Assembly: GCA_964553325.1 (NCBI GenBank)
Contig: CAZKKI010000031.1
Location: 1-40,212 of the forward strand
From: BMS3ABIN04 sp964553325
GTDB taxonomy: Bacteria; Bacteroidota; Ignavibacteria; Ignavibacteriales; Melioribacteraceae
Direction of reading: 5' to 3'
DNA: 40,212 nt
Shown here: positions 32,891 through 40,212 of the stretch, piece by piece
Layout: every line of letters starts with the position of its first letter
Position numbering within the stretch: position 1 is the stretch's first letter
Made by a program: the position numbers and the translations under genes
The notes under the pieces: generated by a model
Databases searched by the model: none
What the model saw: only the letters and a program-made list of their open reading frames with translations
Told to the model about the DNA's origin: nothing

Positions 32891-34528
32891 ATGAACTTTA
32901 CTACTCTAGACTTTACAATTTTCGGAATTTATATTTTGGGAATAATATTGTTGGGACTTTGGGTCTCACGCACAAAGAAAGGGCATGAAAGGGATTCTAA
33001 AGATTATTTTCTTGCTGGCAAAACCCTTCCGTGGTGGGCAATCGGCGCATCGCTAATCGCCGCCAATATTTCGGCCGAACAATTTATCGGAATGTCCGGC
33101 TCGGGTTTTGCCATTGGTTTGGCTATTGCTTCGTACGAATGGATGGCAGCTCTTACCTTGATTATCGTAGGAAAATATTTTTTACCGATTTTCATCGAAA
33201 AAGAACTTTACACTATTCCGGAATTTATCGAAAAAAGATTTAGCACTAACCTAAAAACTATCCTTGCAATATTTTGGGTTGCGCTTTTCATATTTGTTAA
33301 CCTTACATCCGTATTGTTTCTAGGAGGCAAGGCAATCGATACAATTATAGGTAACGGCGACGGAAGTATGATTTTTACCGCCATATTGGGTTTAGCGTTT
33401 ATAGCCGCTGCATATTCGCTTTACGGAGGACTTTCGGCGGTGGCATGGACGGACATTGTACAAGTTGTATTATTGATTTTAGGCGGATTGATCACCACAT
33501 TTCTTGCACTCGATTATGTTACCCCGGGCGGCGGTGTGTTAAACGGTTTTTCACATATACTTAATGTTGCAGGGGATAAATTCCACATGATTCTTACAAG
33601 GGATAACCCGGAGTTTTACAATTTACCGGGAATAGCCGTTCTTATCGGGGGAATGTGGGTTGCAAATTTATATTATTGGGGCTTTAATCAATATATTATT
33701 CAGCGGACGCTTGCTTCGAAATCGATTAAACAAGGACAGCGTGGAATTTTATTCGCTGCTTTTCTGAAATTGCTTATACCGCTTTTGGTTGTTATTCCCG
33801 GAATTGTAGCTTATGTATTATTTACCCAACCCGAAGGAACAACGGTTATGCCGGGTATCAAAGATGCGTTTCTGAAAGCCGACGGAGGTATTAACTTCGA
33901 CAAAGCATATCCTTGGCTGATAAAAACTTTTGTTCCCGTTGGTTTCAAAGGCTTGGTGCTTGCGGCTCTTACCGCGGCTATTGTGTCTTCCCTTGCTTCG
34001 ATGCTTAATTCCACTTCTACAATTTTTACGATGGATATTTATAAACCGTATCTCAACAAGAATGCTTCCGAGAAAGTTTTGGTAAGAGTGGGAAGAATTG
34101 TTGCCGGTGCGGCTTTATTAATTGCAATAATTGTTGCTCCGCTTTTGGGGAACGTTCCGCAAATGTTTCAATACATTCAAGAATATACGGGTTTGGTTAG
34201 TCCCGGAATTCTCGGTGTTTTTCTGATGGGGTTGTTTTGGAAGAAAACCACTAACAAGGGTGCGATAGTCGGAGTTGTGTTATCGATTGTTGTTGCATTT
34301 GTTCTGAAAACACCTGCAATAGATTTGCCATGGATGGATCAAATGATGTACACTTTGTTAATCACAATGGTAATTATTGCAGGAGTTAGTTTAACTACTT
34401 CCGAAGATGATGACGATCCCAAAGGAATTCCGCTTACGTCTAAAATGTTTAAAACCGATTCGGTATTTAACGCCGGTTCTTATGCGCTTATGTTAATTCT
34501 CGCTGTTCTTTATACGGTTTTTTGGTAG
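32891..34528 (+). CDS. Sodium/solute symporter (SSS family, SGLT-like)
   Basis: This is a 545-residue inner-membrane symporter with about 14 hydrophobic helices, matching SSS family length. The first helix is followed by DSKDYFLAGKTLPWWAIG and AANISAEQFIGMSGSGFA, the discontinuous first core helix that holds the sodium site. WTDIVQVVLL, YYWGFNQYIIQRTLAS and ALTAAIVSSLASMLNSTSTI (with the paired Ser of the Na2 site) are also present. These are closest to vSGLT-type sugar symporters, so a sugar or polyol is the best guess, consistent with the secreted glycosidase elsewhere. GAGGAACTT precedes the ATG. It is monocistronic. Confidence 0.93.
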   Translation: MNFTTLDFTIFGIYILGIILLGLWVSRTKKGHERDSKDYFLAGKTLPWWAIGASLIAANISAEQFIGMSGSGFAIGLAIASYEWMAALTLIIVGKYFLPIFIEKELYTIPEFIEKRFSTNLKTILAIFWVALFIFVNLTSVLFLGGKAIDTIIGNGDGSMIFTAILGLAFIAAAYSLYGGLSAVAWTDIVQVVLLILGGLITTFLALDYVTPGGGVLNGFSHILNVAGDKFHMILTRDNPEFYNLPGIAVLIGGMWVANLYYWGFNQYIIQRTLASKSIKQGQRGILFAAFLKLLIPLLVVIPGIVAYVLFTQPEGTTVMPGIKDAFLKADGGINFDKAYPWLIKTFVPVGFKGLVLAALTAAIVSSLASMLNSTSTIFTMDIYKPYLNKNASEKVLVRVGRIVAGAALLIAIIVAPLLGNVPQMFQYIQEYTGLVSPGILGVFLMGLFWKKTTNKGAIVGVVLSIVVAFVLKTPAIDLPWMDQMMYTLLITMVIIAGVSLTTSEDDDDPKGIPLTSKMFKTDSVFNAGSYALMLILAVLYTVFW

Positions 34529-34554
34529 GAAAATTTTTTATTCCGGAAATTCAG

Positions 34555-35121
34555 TTAATTACCGAAGTATTCCGATTTTAAAATCGAGAATACTTTAATG
34601 TCTTGGAATTTCTTTTTCACATAAAGAAATTGACGTAAAGTGCCTTCTTCTTTCATGCCCACTTTCAACAATACTTTAATCGACTGCTCGTTTTCTTTGA
34701 TGCACCGCGCTTCAATTCTGTTCAACTTCATTTTTTCAAAACCGAATTCAATTACTTTTGTCAATGCCTCGGTCATTAAACCTTTGTTCCAATATCTTTT
34801 TGCTAGGGTATATCCGACTTCCGCTTTATTATGCTCGGATTCAAGCGAAACGAATCCGATTGTTCCGATAATTTTTTTTGTTTCTTTAAATTCGATTCCC
34901 CAAGGCGAGGGTTCGTTTTTGTTATAAAGACTTATTACAACATTTAGAAATTCCAGTGTTTCAAGTTCCGAATGATGGGCATCCCACATTACAAATTGGG
35001 CGACTTCTTCGTCATGTGCGTAATCGTAAATATCTTGAACATCTTTGTATCGAAGTTTTCTCAACAGAAGTCTTTCCGTCTCGAGCTGTGGAAGGTTGTT
35101 AAATATTCGTTGGGTTTCCAT
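34555..35121 (-). CDS. GNAT acetyltransferase, RimJ/RimL type
   Basis: This is a 188-residue acetyl-CoA-dependent N-acetyltransferase. The N-terminal LETERLLLRKLRYKDVQDIY is the standard opening of the RimJ/RimL branch. The acetyl-CoA site is AEVGYTLAKRYWNKGLMTEA (about 111-130), followed by IEARCIKENEQSIKVLLKVG and MKEEGTLRQF. Members acetylate ribosomal protein N-termini or small amines, and the acceptor is unknown here. It is convergent with the symporter, 26 bases apart with no terminator hairpin. Confidence 0.92.
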   Translation of the reverse strand: METQRIFNNLPQLETERLLLRKLRYKDVQDIYDYAHDEEVAQFVMWDAHHSELETLEFLNVVISLYNKNEPSPWGIEFKETKKIIGTIGFVSLESEHNKAEVGYTLAKRYWNKGLMTEALTKVIEFGFEKMKLNRIEARCIKENEQSIKVLLKVGMKEEGTLRQFLYVKKKFQDIKVFSILKSEYFGN

Positions 35122-35217
35122 AAAGAGTAATTCCCTTTTTCAATAACGGAAAATTAACTAATTTTATTTTCATTATATTTATCACAGATCACACAAAGTT
35201 TATTTTCGGAGAAAAAG

Positions 35218-35430
35218 ATGATAAGTAAAGAACTTTTGGAAATTCTTTGTTGCCCCGAAACAAAAGCCGATTTGGTTTTGGAAGGCGATTTTCTGGTATC
35301 GACCGATAGGGAAACAAGAAGAAGATACAGAATTGAAGACGATATTCCCATTATGTTAATCGAAGAATCGGAGCAACTGGATTTGGAAACTTGGGAAGAA
35401 ATAATGAGAAAACACGGTAGAGATATTTGA
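35218..35430 (+). CDS. Trm112/YcaR-like small protein
   Basis: This is a 70-residue protein matching the Trm112-like family: KELLEILCCPETKADLVLEG, then a basic-acidic beta hairpin and the conserved RIEDDIPIMLIEESEQL. Bacterial members are small cytoplasmic proteins thought to assist methyltransferases, as Trm112 does in eukaryotes. The usual second Cys (CPxC) is replaced by Thr (CPET) and only adjacent Cys10-Cys11 remain, so the classical zinc site looks lost. GGAGAAAAAG lies upstream of the ATG. It stands alone between genes on the opposite strand. Confidence 0.87.
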   Translation: MISKELLEILCCPETKADLVLEGDFLVSTDRETRRRYRIEDDIPIMLIEESEQLDLETWEEIMRKHGRDI

Positions 35431-35461
35431 CTTATTAAATTTTTAAATGGCAAAATTGATA

Positions 35462-37108
35462 TTATTTGAATATTAAGGAAAAAGTGGTGCCTTTGTTTTT
35501 TTTGCTTTTTACATTTAATTCGATGTTGTTTATTTCCGCATATTCTTTAACTAAAGTCAAGCCCAATCCAACGCCGTCGTAGCTTCTGGTGTATCCGCTT
35601 TCTTCTTGTGAAAAAATATCGTAAATGTGCGGCAGATATTTATCGGAAATACCGATGCCCGTATCGTGAATATCGACTTGTATGTTCCCCGTTTCGTTCT
35701 TGAAAATTCGGATTTCAATCTTACCGTTTTTCGTGTACTTTATCGCATTGTCGATTATGTTCGAAAATAATTCTTTTACTGTTTTTACGTCGCATACTAT
35801 TTCACATTTATCGAGTTCATTATTAAAAATCAATTCCAAATTTTGTTTTTCAAGTTGTGATTTATGTGAGGAGACTACGGGATTAATAATTTCGCTTACC
35901 AAATCGGCAGTGGTAAAATTAAAATCGTATTTTTTGTTTTTTACTTGCGAGGCGTTCAACATCAATTCGATTGTTCTTCTTAATCTTTCGCTGCTTCTTT
36001 TAATTACGTCGAAACTTTCGCGTAGCTCATCGGAAATGTTGTTTTGTAATTCGTTTTCCAAAAGAGACGAAAAACTTAATATTGCACTTAACGGGGTACG
36101 GACTTCGTGCGAGATTTGGGAAAGGAATTCCGATTTCATATTGCTTAGTTCTTCCGCTCTTTCCTTGGCCGCTTTCAGTTCTTCTTCGTAATTTTTTCGC
36201 TCGATTACTCTGGATACTTGATCGGCAATTAATTCCAATGTTTTTTTCTCTTTTTCGGAAAACGGAGAATCTTTCTCGAAACTTTGCACGGAGAGAACAC
36301 CCAATACTTTTTTCTTGCTTTTGAGCGGAACTCCGATAAACGATTCGGGAAATTTTTCACCGTTAATTTTTTTAAACGATACTATGTTTTTAATCTCTTT
36401 TTTTCCGTAAAGCAACGCTTTGTTTTTTTTCATCACCAAAGAGGAAAGGTAATAATCAATTTGGTTGTTTTTGATTTTTCCCCGTAAGAAAACGTTATTC
36501 AAAACTCCCGTTCCGTTAATTTTTTGCATTTCGTAAATGGAGATATTGTCGATCGGGATTAATTGACTGATTGCATTTTGAACGGAGTCGTAAATATCTT
36601 CGGGCGATTCCGCAACGGTTGCTTCGTTCGAGATATTAAGTAGAACGGATCTGATTAATTCGCTTTGCATCCGTTCGGAAATATCGACGGCTGTGATAAC
36701 TTTGTGTTTATGTCCATTTTCGTCGGTTACAACAATATCGGTGGCAAAAACGTAAATATATGTGCCGTTTTTTCGTTTCAGTTTTAATTCTTTTTTTGAA
36801 AACTGCTCGGTTGCAGTTTTGAATGATTGCGGAAAAACCGACGAGAGAATTTCATCAACGGGTAGAAGTATTTCGAACGGTTCGCCTGTAAGTTCTTCAA
36901 CGGAGTAGCCGACCATTCGGGCAAACGCATCATTTAAACGAACAATGAATCCCTGTTCGTCTATAACGCATATCCCACTACCATTGGATTGGAATACGGA
37001 ATAGAAAAATTTTTCGCTTTCCGGGCGATGTTTGTTCTTCGATTTTTTGTGTTTATTTTTTACTATTTCCACGGTTTTCCCGTTTATGAGACAAATTCTC
37101 TTTTTCAT
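35462..37108 (-). CDS. Cytoplasmic PAS-GAF sensor histidine kinase, orphan
   Basis: This is a 548-residue kinase without membrane helices. A very basic N-terminal stretch (about 10-28, Lys/His-rich) is followed by PAS (about 32-155, GICVIDEQGFIVRLNDAFAR), GAF (about 165-315), a coiled coil, HisKA (about 328-395) with His334 in SHEVRTP, and HATPase (about 430-545) with NIIDNAIKY, DTGIGIS and GVGLGLTLVKEY. It is monocistronic with no adjacent regulator. The catalytic half is a clear paralogue of the kinase at 17020-19407, so it may share a receiver with that system or use the orphan receiver at 7220-7624 (inference). Confidence 0.93.
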   Translation of the reverse strand: MKKRICLINGKTVEIVKNKHKKSKNKHRPESEKFFYSVFQSNGSGICVIDEQGFIVRLNDAFARMVGYSVEELTGEPFEILLPVDEILSSVFPQSFKTATEQFSKKELKLKRKNGTYIYVFATDIVVTDENGHKHKVITAVDISERMQSELIRSVLLNISNEATVAESPEDIYDSVQNAISQLIPIDNISIYEMQKINGTGVLNNVFLRGKIKNNQIDYYLSSLVMKKNKALLYGKKEIKNIVSFKKINGEKFPESFIGVPLKSKKKVLGVLSVQSFEKDSPFSEKEKKTLELIADQVSRVIERKNYEEELKAAKERAEELSNMKSEFLSQISHEVRTPLSAILSFSSLLENELQNNISDELRESFDVIKRSSERLRRTIELMLNASQVKNKKYDFNFTTADLVSEIINPVVSSHKSQLEKQNLELIFNNELDKCEIVCDVKTVKELFSNIIDNAIKYTKNGKIEIRIFKNETGNIQVDIHDTGIGISDKYLPHIYDIFSQEESGYTRSYDGVGLGLTLVKEYAEINNIELNVKSKKNKGTTFSLIFK

Positions 37109-37214
37109 TATCGGTTAATTGCCGGAATTCTTAAGATTTTTGAAGAATTTGAAGAAACCCGCTTAAATCCTTTGCGATGGTTGTATTATTCTTTAAATTG
37201 ACGGAGCCATTCGC

Positions 37215-37222
37215 TATTTTTG
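37215..37222 (+). promoter_or_regulatory. -7 promoter element (TATTTTTG) for the ferredoxin operon
   Basis: TATTTTTG fits TAnnTTTG and ends about 35 bases before the ferredoxin start. The nearest TTG upstream leaves a 14-base spacer, too short for a normal -33 element, so support rests on the -7 match and position. Confidence 0.35.
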
Positions 37223-37257
37223 TTTTCTCATATTTAAGAAAGGATTTTATTTTGTTA

Positions 37258-37461
37258 ATGATAGAAGTTCTTCCGGATAAATGCGATTTTTGCGGTTGCT
37301 GCGTTGGTGTTTGTCCCGAAGATGCAATAGAATTGAAAGAAGCCGAGATCATAATTATAGAAAAAACCTGTACGAATTGCGCCAAATGTGTTTGGTCGTG
37401 TCCTATCGAAGTCCTTGTTTTTAACAGAAACGGTGTGGGGAATACAAATGCTGAAAAGTGA
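37258..37461 (+). CDS. Small 2x[4Fe-4S] ferredoxin
   Basis: This is a 67-residue electron carrier with two complete cluster motifs: CDFCGCCVGVCPEDAI and CTNCAKCVWSCPIEVL, each CxxCxxCxxxCP. ATG 37258 is chosen because the protein then starts MIEVLPDKCDFCG as in related ferredoxins. The AAGAAAGGA at 37236-37244 is better spaced for an in-frame TTG at 37252, which would add two residues. Its last 14 bases overlap the start of the reductase gene, so the ferredoxin is very likely its electron donor. Confidence 0.92.
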   Translation: MIEVLPDKCDFCGCCVGVCPEDAIELKEAEIIIIEKTCTNCAKCVWSCPIEVLVFNRNGVGNTNAEK

Positions 37462-38620
37462 ATATGATATTGTTGTTGTTGGCGCTGGTCCTGCAGGTTC
37501 TATGGCTGCAAGATTTGCAGCGGAAAAAGGTGTATCGGTTCTTGTTTTGGAGAAAGACCGCGATGTAGGTTATCCGGTTCGTTGCGGCGAGGCCGTAAGT
37601 AAAGCCGGAATTGAAGAGTTTATTCCTTCCGATCCAAAATTTATAGCAACCGTAATAAATAAGTTTTCGTTTGTTGCACCCGACGGAAGCGAAGTAATTA
37701 TACCGCTTGAGGAAGAAGGATATATTTTGGAAAGACGGATTTTCGATTACGAACTGGCCAAAACGGCGGCAAAAGCCGGTGCGGAAATTCTTACAAGAGC
37801 TTATGTAAACGGACTTCTTTTCGATGGCGATAGAGTTGCGGGCGTAAAATACGAATTTAACGGTGAACGGAAGGAAGTAAAATCGAAAATTGTTATAGCG
37901 GCCGACGGTGTAGAATCGAGAGTGGGAAGATGGGCGGGATTGAAAACGCACGTCGATTTTAGAGATATGGAAAGCGCAGTGCAAATTACTGCCGCCAACG
38001 TTCCGGTTAATCCCGATACTTGTTATTTTTATTTCGGCGAAGAGTTTGCACCCCAAGGTTATTTTTGGATTTTCCCGAAAGATAATAATTCCGCAAATAT
38101 CGGTTTGGGAATAGGCGGAGGAATGAACAGAAAAAAAAGCGCCCGAAAGTACTTGAACGATTTTATGAGTAAAAACTATCCCGATGCATCCGTTTTAACT
38201 ACGGTTGCCGGAGGCGTACCGTGTGTTCCAACGTTGGATGAAATTGTCGCACCCGGCATTATGCTTGCCGGTGATGCCGCTCGTCAGGTTAATCCGCTTT
38301 CGGGCGGGGGAATTGCCAGCGGAATGATCGGCGGAAGTATTGCCGGAGCGGTTGCCGGAGATGCCGTCTTAAATAATAATCCCGATTACATTTTTGAATA
38401 CCAGAAAAAGTGGAACGACAGACTGGGCAAACGTCATCGTATTTTCGACAGAATAAAAAACGGAATCTATAATTTTACCGACCGGCAGTTTAACGATATA
38501 GCACACGCGGTTTTAAAATTACCCGAAGATAAACGCTCGCTCGGAAACATTTTCAAAATTGCGTTGGTTAATAAACCGAAACTTCTAATTGATGTTGCGA
38601 AGGTGTTTTTTACAAAATGA
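37448..38620 (+). CDS. Geranylgeranyl reductase family flavoprotein
   Basis: This is a 390-residue FAD enzyme that saturates isoprenoid chains. The N-terminal Rossmann motif is DIVVVGAGPAGSMAARFAAE (7-26) with the FAD-ribose Glu in LVLEK. Also visible are the substrate-side VRCGEAVSK (Cys46), the YFWIFPK motif (about 205-211; the PxYxWxFP element of archaeal GGRs) with GLGIGGG, and the second FAD motif MLAGDAARQVNPLSGGGIAS. The ATG at 37448 is used because GGGGAA precedes it and the Rossmann strand begins at once. Possible substrates are menaquinone side chains, polyprenyl phosphate or lipid alkyl chains. It is sandwiched between ferredoxin and kinase genes with overlaps on both sides. Confidence 0.9.
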   Translation: MLKSEYDIVVVGAGPAGSMAARFAAEKGVSVLVLEKDRDVGYPVRCGEAVSKAGIEEFIPSDPKFIATVINKFSFVAPDGSEVIIPLEEEGYILERRIFDYELAKTAAKAGAEILTRAYVNGLLFDGDRVAGVKYEFNGERKEVKSKIVIAADGVESRVGRWAGLKTHVDFRDMESAVQITAANVPVNPDTCYFYFGEEFAPQGYFWIFPKDNNSANIGLGIGGGMNRKKSARKYLNDFMSKNYPDASVLTTVAGGVPCVPTLDEIVAPGIMLAGDAARQVNPLSGGGIASGMIGGSIAGAVAGDAVLNNNPDYIFEYQKKWNDRLGKRHRIFDRIKNGIYNFTDRQFNDIAHAVLKLPEDKRSLGNIFKIALVNKPKLLIDVAKVFFTK

Positions 38621-40128
38621 AAAAGATAATATCGGATTTGTTTAATAAATACAGCGATTCCATTCTTGCCGAGTGGTTCGATAAAGCGTCTGCAGTTTTT
38701 AAGGGAAACGTTAGCGACGAAAAAATAAAACGTTTCGGCGCTGATTGCATACGCCTTTTTTCAAGATTGGTTAACACAAAAGAAAACGGTACGTTCGATG
38801 AGTTTCTCGAAAATTCGTATAATCTTTTTTCCGAAGCAAAACTAAACCTCTTGGAGATCAGTCAAATTTTCAATATCGGAAGAAATGCGGTTATAAACCA
38901 CCTTCACAAAAACGGTAACGACAAGTACGATCCGATAATTATCATCGGTTTTCTCGATGAATTGATAGAAACCGTTTTTGCCCGCTTCAGCATGTATTAT
39001 CAGGAAAAAAAGACGAAAGAACTAACGGAGAATTTGGAAAATCTCGCTTCTCAACTCGAACAAAGTCAACAATATCTCCAGAACATTCTTCAAGCTTCGG
39101 ATGCCGCAATAATGGTGATAGACAGAAACGAAAAAATAGTTGCGTGGAACAAAGGAGCCGAAAAAATATTCGGTTATACGCAGCAAGAAATTATCGGCAA
39201 ACCGTCGTCATACCTTATACCGTCTGACGAAAAGCATAGCAGCGAGCTGAATTATATTCGTGAAGAAGTAAATAAAAAAGGTTCGTTGGAAAATTATGAA
39301 ACGGAAAGGAAAACCAAAACGGGCGAAAAAATTCCCGTGCAGTTAAACGTTACGAAACTTCAAAACGGCACCGGCAAATATTACGGGAGAACCGTAATAA
39401 TAAAAGACGTAACCGAAGTGAAAAGATTACAACAACAAGTCGATCAATCCGAAAAATTAGCGGTTATCGGTCAACTTGCAGCCGGTGTGGCACACGAAAT
39501 CGGTAATCCGTTAACTTCAATTTCCTCTTTGGTGCAAATACTCCAACGGCGGTCAACCGATTTGTTCGTAAAAGAACAGCTTTCCAATATCAAAGAAAAC
39601 ATAGATAGAATTTCCAAAATCGTAAGGGAATTGGTCGATCTTTCGCGCCCGCCGAGCAACGTTGAAGAAGTTACGCAAATAAACGATATTATTAAAACGG
39701 CTTTGGGCATTGTTAAGTACGATAAGCGTGTAAAGGAAGTTAATTTCGAAACCAATCTCGACGAAAAATCCCCCTTTATTAAAATCGTGCCCGATCAACT
39801 CGTCCAAGTTTTTATAAATATTCTGATTAACGCCCTCGACGCCATAGAAGGTTGCGGAAAAATAAAAGTAATTTCCTCTCACGACGAAAAAAACATTTAC
39901 GTCGACATAATCGATAACGGTTGCGGAATAGATAGCAAAAATATCGATAAAATTTTCGACCCGTTTTTTACCACGAAAGAAGTTGGTAAAGGAACGGGAC
40001 TGGGATTGGCGATAAGTTACAATATTGTAAAAAAAGTAGGCGGGGATATTAAAGTATCGAGTACGTTGAATAAAGGAAGTAAATTTTCGGTAATTTTACC
40101 TATTAACACAAACGAAAAAGAAAATTAA
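38617..40128 (+). CDS. NtrB-like PAS sensor histidine kinase with helical N-terminal domain
   Basis: This is a 503-residue kinase without membrane helices. The first 125 residues are all-helical (LAEWFDKASAVFKG, LLEISQIFNIGRNAVI), reminiscent of RsbRD/RsbU-type N-terminal domains. After a coiled coil (about 130-155) come PAS (about 155-270, AAIMVIDRNEKIVAWNKGAE), HisKA with His293 in AAGVAHEIGNPLTSI, and HATPase (about 385-500) with NILINALDAI, DNGCGID, DPFFTTKEVGKGTGLGLAIS. The HEIGNPL box is that of the NtrB/AtoS class, which pairs with sigma-54 NtrC-type activators. The regulator would lie beyond the window. It starts by a 4-base ATGA overlap with the reductase stop. Confidence 0.93.
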   Translation: MKKIISDLFNKYSDSILAEWFDKASAVFKGNVSDEKIKRFGADCIRLFSRLVNTKENGTFDEFLENSYNLFSEAKLNLLEISQIFNIGRNAVINHLHKNGNDKYDPIIIIGFLDELIETVFARFSMYYQEKKTKELTENLENLASQLEQSQQYLQNILQASDAAIMVIDRNEKIVAWNKGAEKIFGYTQQEIIGKPSSYLIPSDEKHSSELNYIREEVNKKGSLENYETERKTKTGEKIPVQLNVTKLQNGTGKYYGRTVIIKDVTEVKRLQQQVDQSEKLAVIGQLAAGVAHEIGNPLTSISSLVQILQRRSTDLFVKEQLSNIKENIDRISKIVRELVDLSRPPSNVEEVTQINDIIKTALGIVKYDKRVKEVNFETNLDEKSPFIKIVPDQLVQVFINILINALDAIEGCGKIKVISSHDEKNIYVDIIDNGCGIDSKNIDKIFDPFFTTKEVGKGTGLGLAISYNIVKKVGGDIKVSSTLNKGSKFSVILPINTNEKEN

Positions 40129-40212
40129 GGAATTAAATTGGGGGCTAAAATTTAATGGGTCAATGATGAAAAAGAAATTCGGGATTAAATAATTTTTGTA
40201 TTAAAGGACGAA
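40129..40212 (+). other. Downstream leader running off the window edge
   Basis: Only 84 bases remain after the kinase stop. No hairpin or terminator is seen. The last ten bases include AAAGGA (40203-40208), which could be the ribosome site of a gene starting just outside the window on the same strand. A nine-codon frame (40163-40192, MMKKKFGIK) is too short to claim. Confidence 0.35.

Noticed and set aside
35682..36191. A 169-codon open frame antisense to the PAS-GAF kinase
   Set aside because: Its Ser/Leu/Phe-rich composition mirrors the Lys/Glu-rich kinase on the other strand. There is no independent evidence for a gene.
37421..38056. A 211-codon open frame antisense to the geranylgeranyl reductase
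   Set aside because: The sense strand encodes a well-supported flavoenzyme. The antisense product has no recognisable motif and no ribosome site.
40163..40192. Nine-codon frame after the last kinase gene
   Set aside because: It is too short, with no ribosome site. It is more likely part of the leader of the next gene.
1..40212. Search for CRISPR arrays, tRNA/rRNA genes, transposases, phage genes and toxin-antitoxin pairs
   Set aside because: No regularly spaced repeats, cloverleaf-like sequences, transposase motifs or small paired toxin genes were seen by reading. A tRNAscan or Infernal run would be the decisive check.

Overview
The window reads as a chromosomal segment of an AT-rich, Gram-negative member of the Bacteroidota/Chlorobiota/Ignavibacteriota group. 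An Ignavibacteria-like lineage is my best guess. Four things support this. A secreted glycosidase ends in a type IX secretion (T9SS) sorting domain. One truncated lipoprotein has the Cys-Lys-acidic-acidic surface-export signal known from Bacteroidota. Several intergenic regions carry the Bacteroidota-type -7 promoter motif TAnnTTTG. The mix of DUF2911, a long IspH and PAS-rich kinases also fits this group. The taxon is an inference, because no rRNA or marker tree is available here. I saw no tRNA, rRNA, CRISPR array, insertion sequence or prophage.

Layout. 1-7.1 kb holds envelope genes: a truncated surface lipoprotein, a second lipoprotein with a ChaN/EreA-like pattern, a DEAD-box RNA helicase, a T9SS-exported GH5-like glycosidase, and a small lipoprotein with a PaaI-type thioesterase. 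The glycosidase lies between two direct-repeat copies of the 3' end of the small lipoprotein gene, one of which is a dead fragment. 7.2-16.8 kb holds an orphan receiver protein, an aldo/keto reductase, a GT-C glycosyltransferase overlapping a YfcC-type carrier, an operon of two lipoprotein hydrolases (trypsin-like protease, then isoaspartyl peptidase), DUF2911 with ispH, and a PLP enzyme of the ACC deaminase/D-cysteine desulfhydrase family. 17-24.7 kb is a signalling block: a receiver/PAS-GAF kinase pair and a NarL-type regulator overlapping a 1383-residue kinase with about seven PAS domains. 24.8-27.3 kb is a deoA-SPFH-DUF971 operon. 27.4-30.5 kb is a pepT-acyl-CoA ligase operon with a Fur-like tandem operator and a strong terminator. 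30.5-35.4 kb holds a NatAB-like ABC exporter, a sodium/solute symporter, a GNAT acetyltransferase and a Trm112-like protein. 35.5-40.2 kb holds another PAS-GAF kinase and a ferredoxin/geranylgeranyl-reductase/NtrB-like kinase operon that runs off the right edge.

Taken together, the genes suggest a heterotroph that degrades polysaccharide and peptide outside the cell, imports solutes with sodium symport, and uses many cytoplasmic PAS/GAF kinases to sense internal or redox cues. The unit most worth following up is the ferredoxin-reductase-kinase operon at 37.2-40.1 kb. The duplicated fragment around the glycosidase and the Fur-like operator at pepT are the clearest non-coding observations. No intergenic gap exceeds 300 bases.
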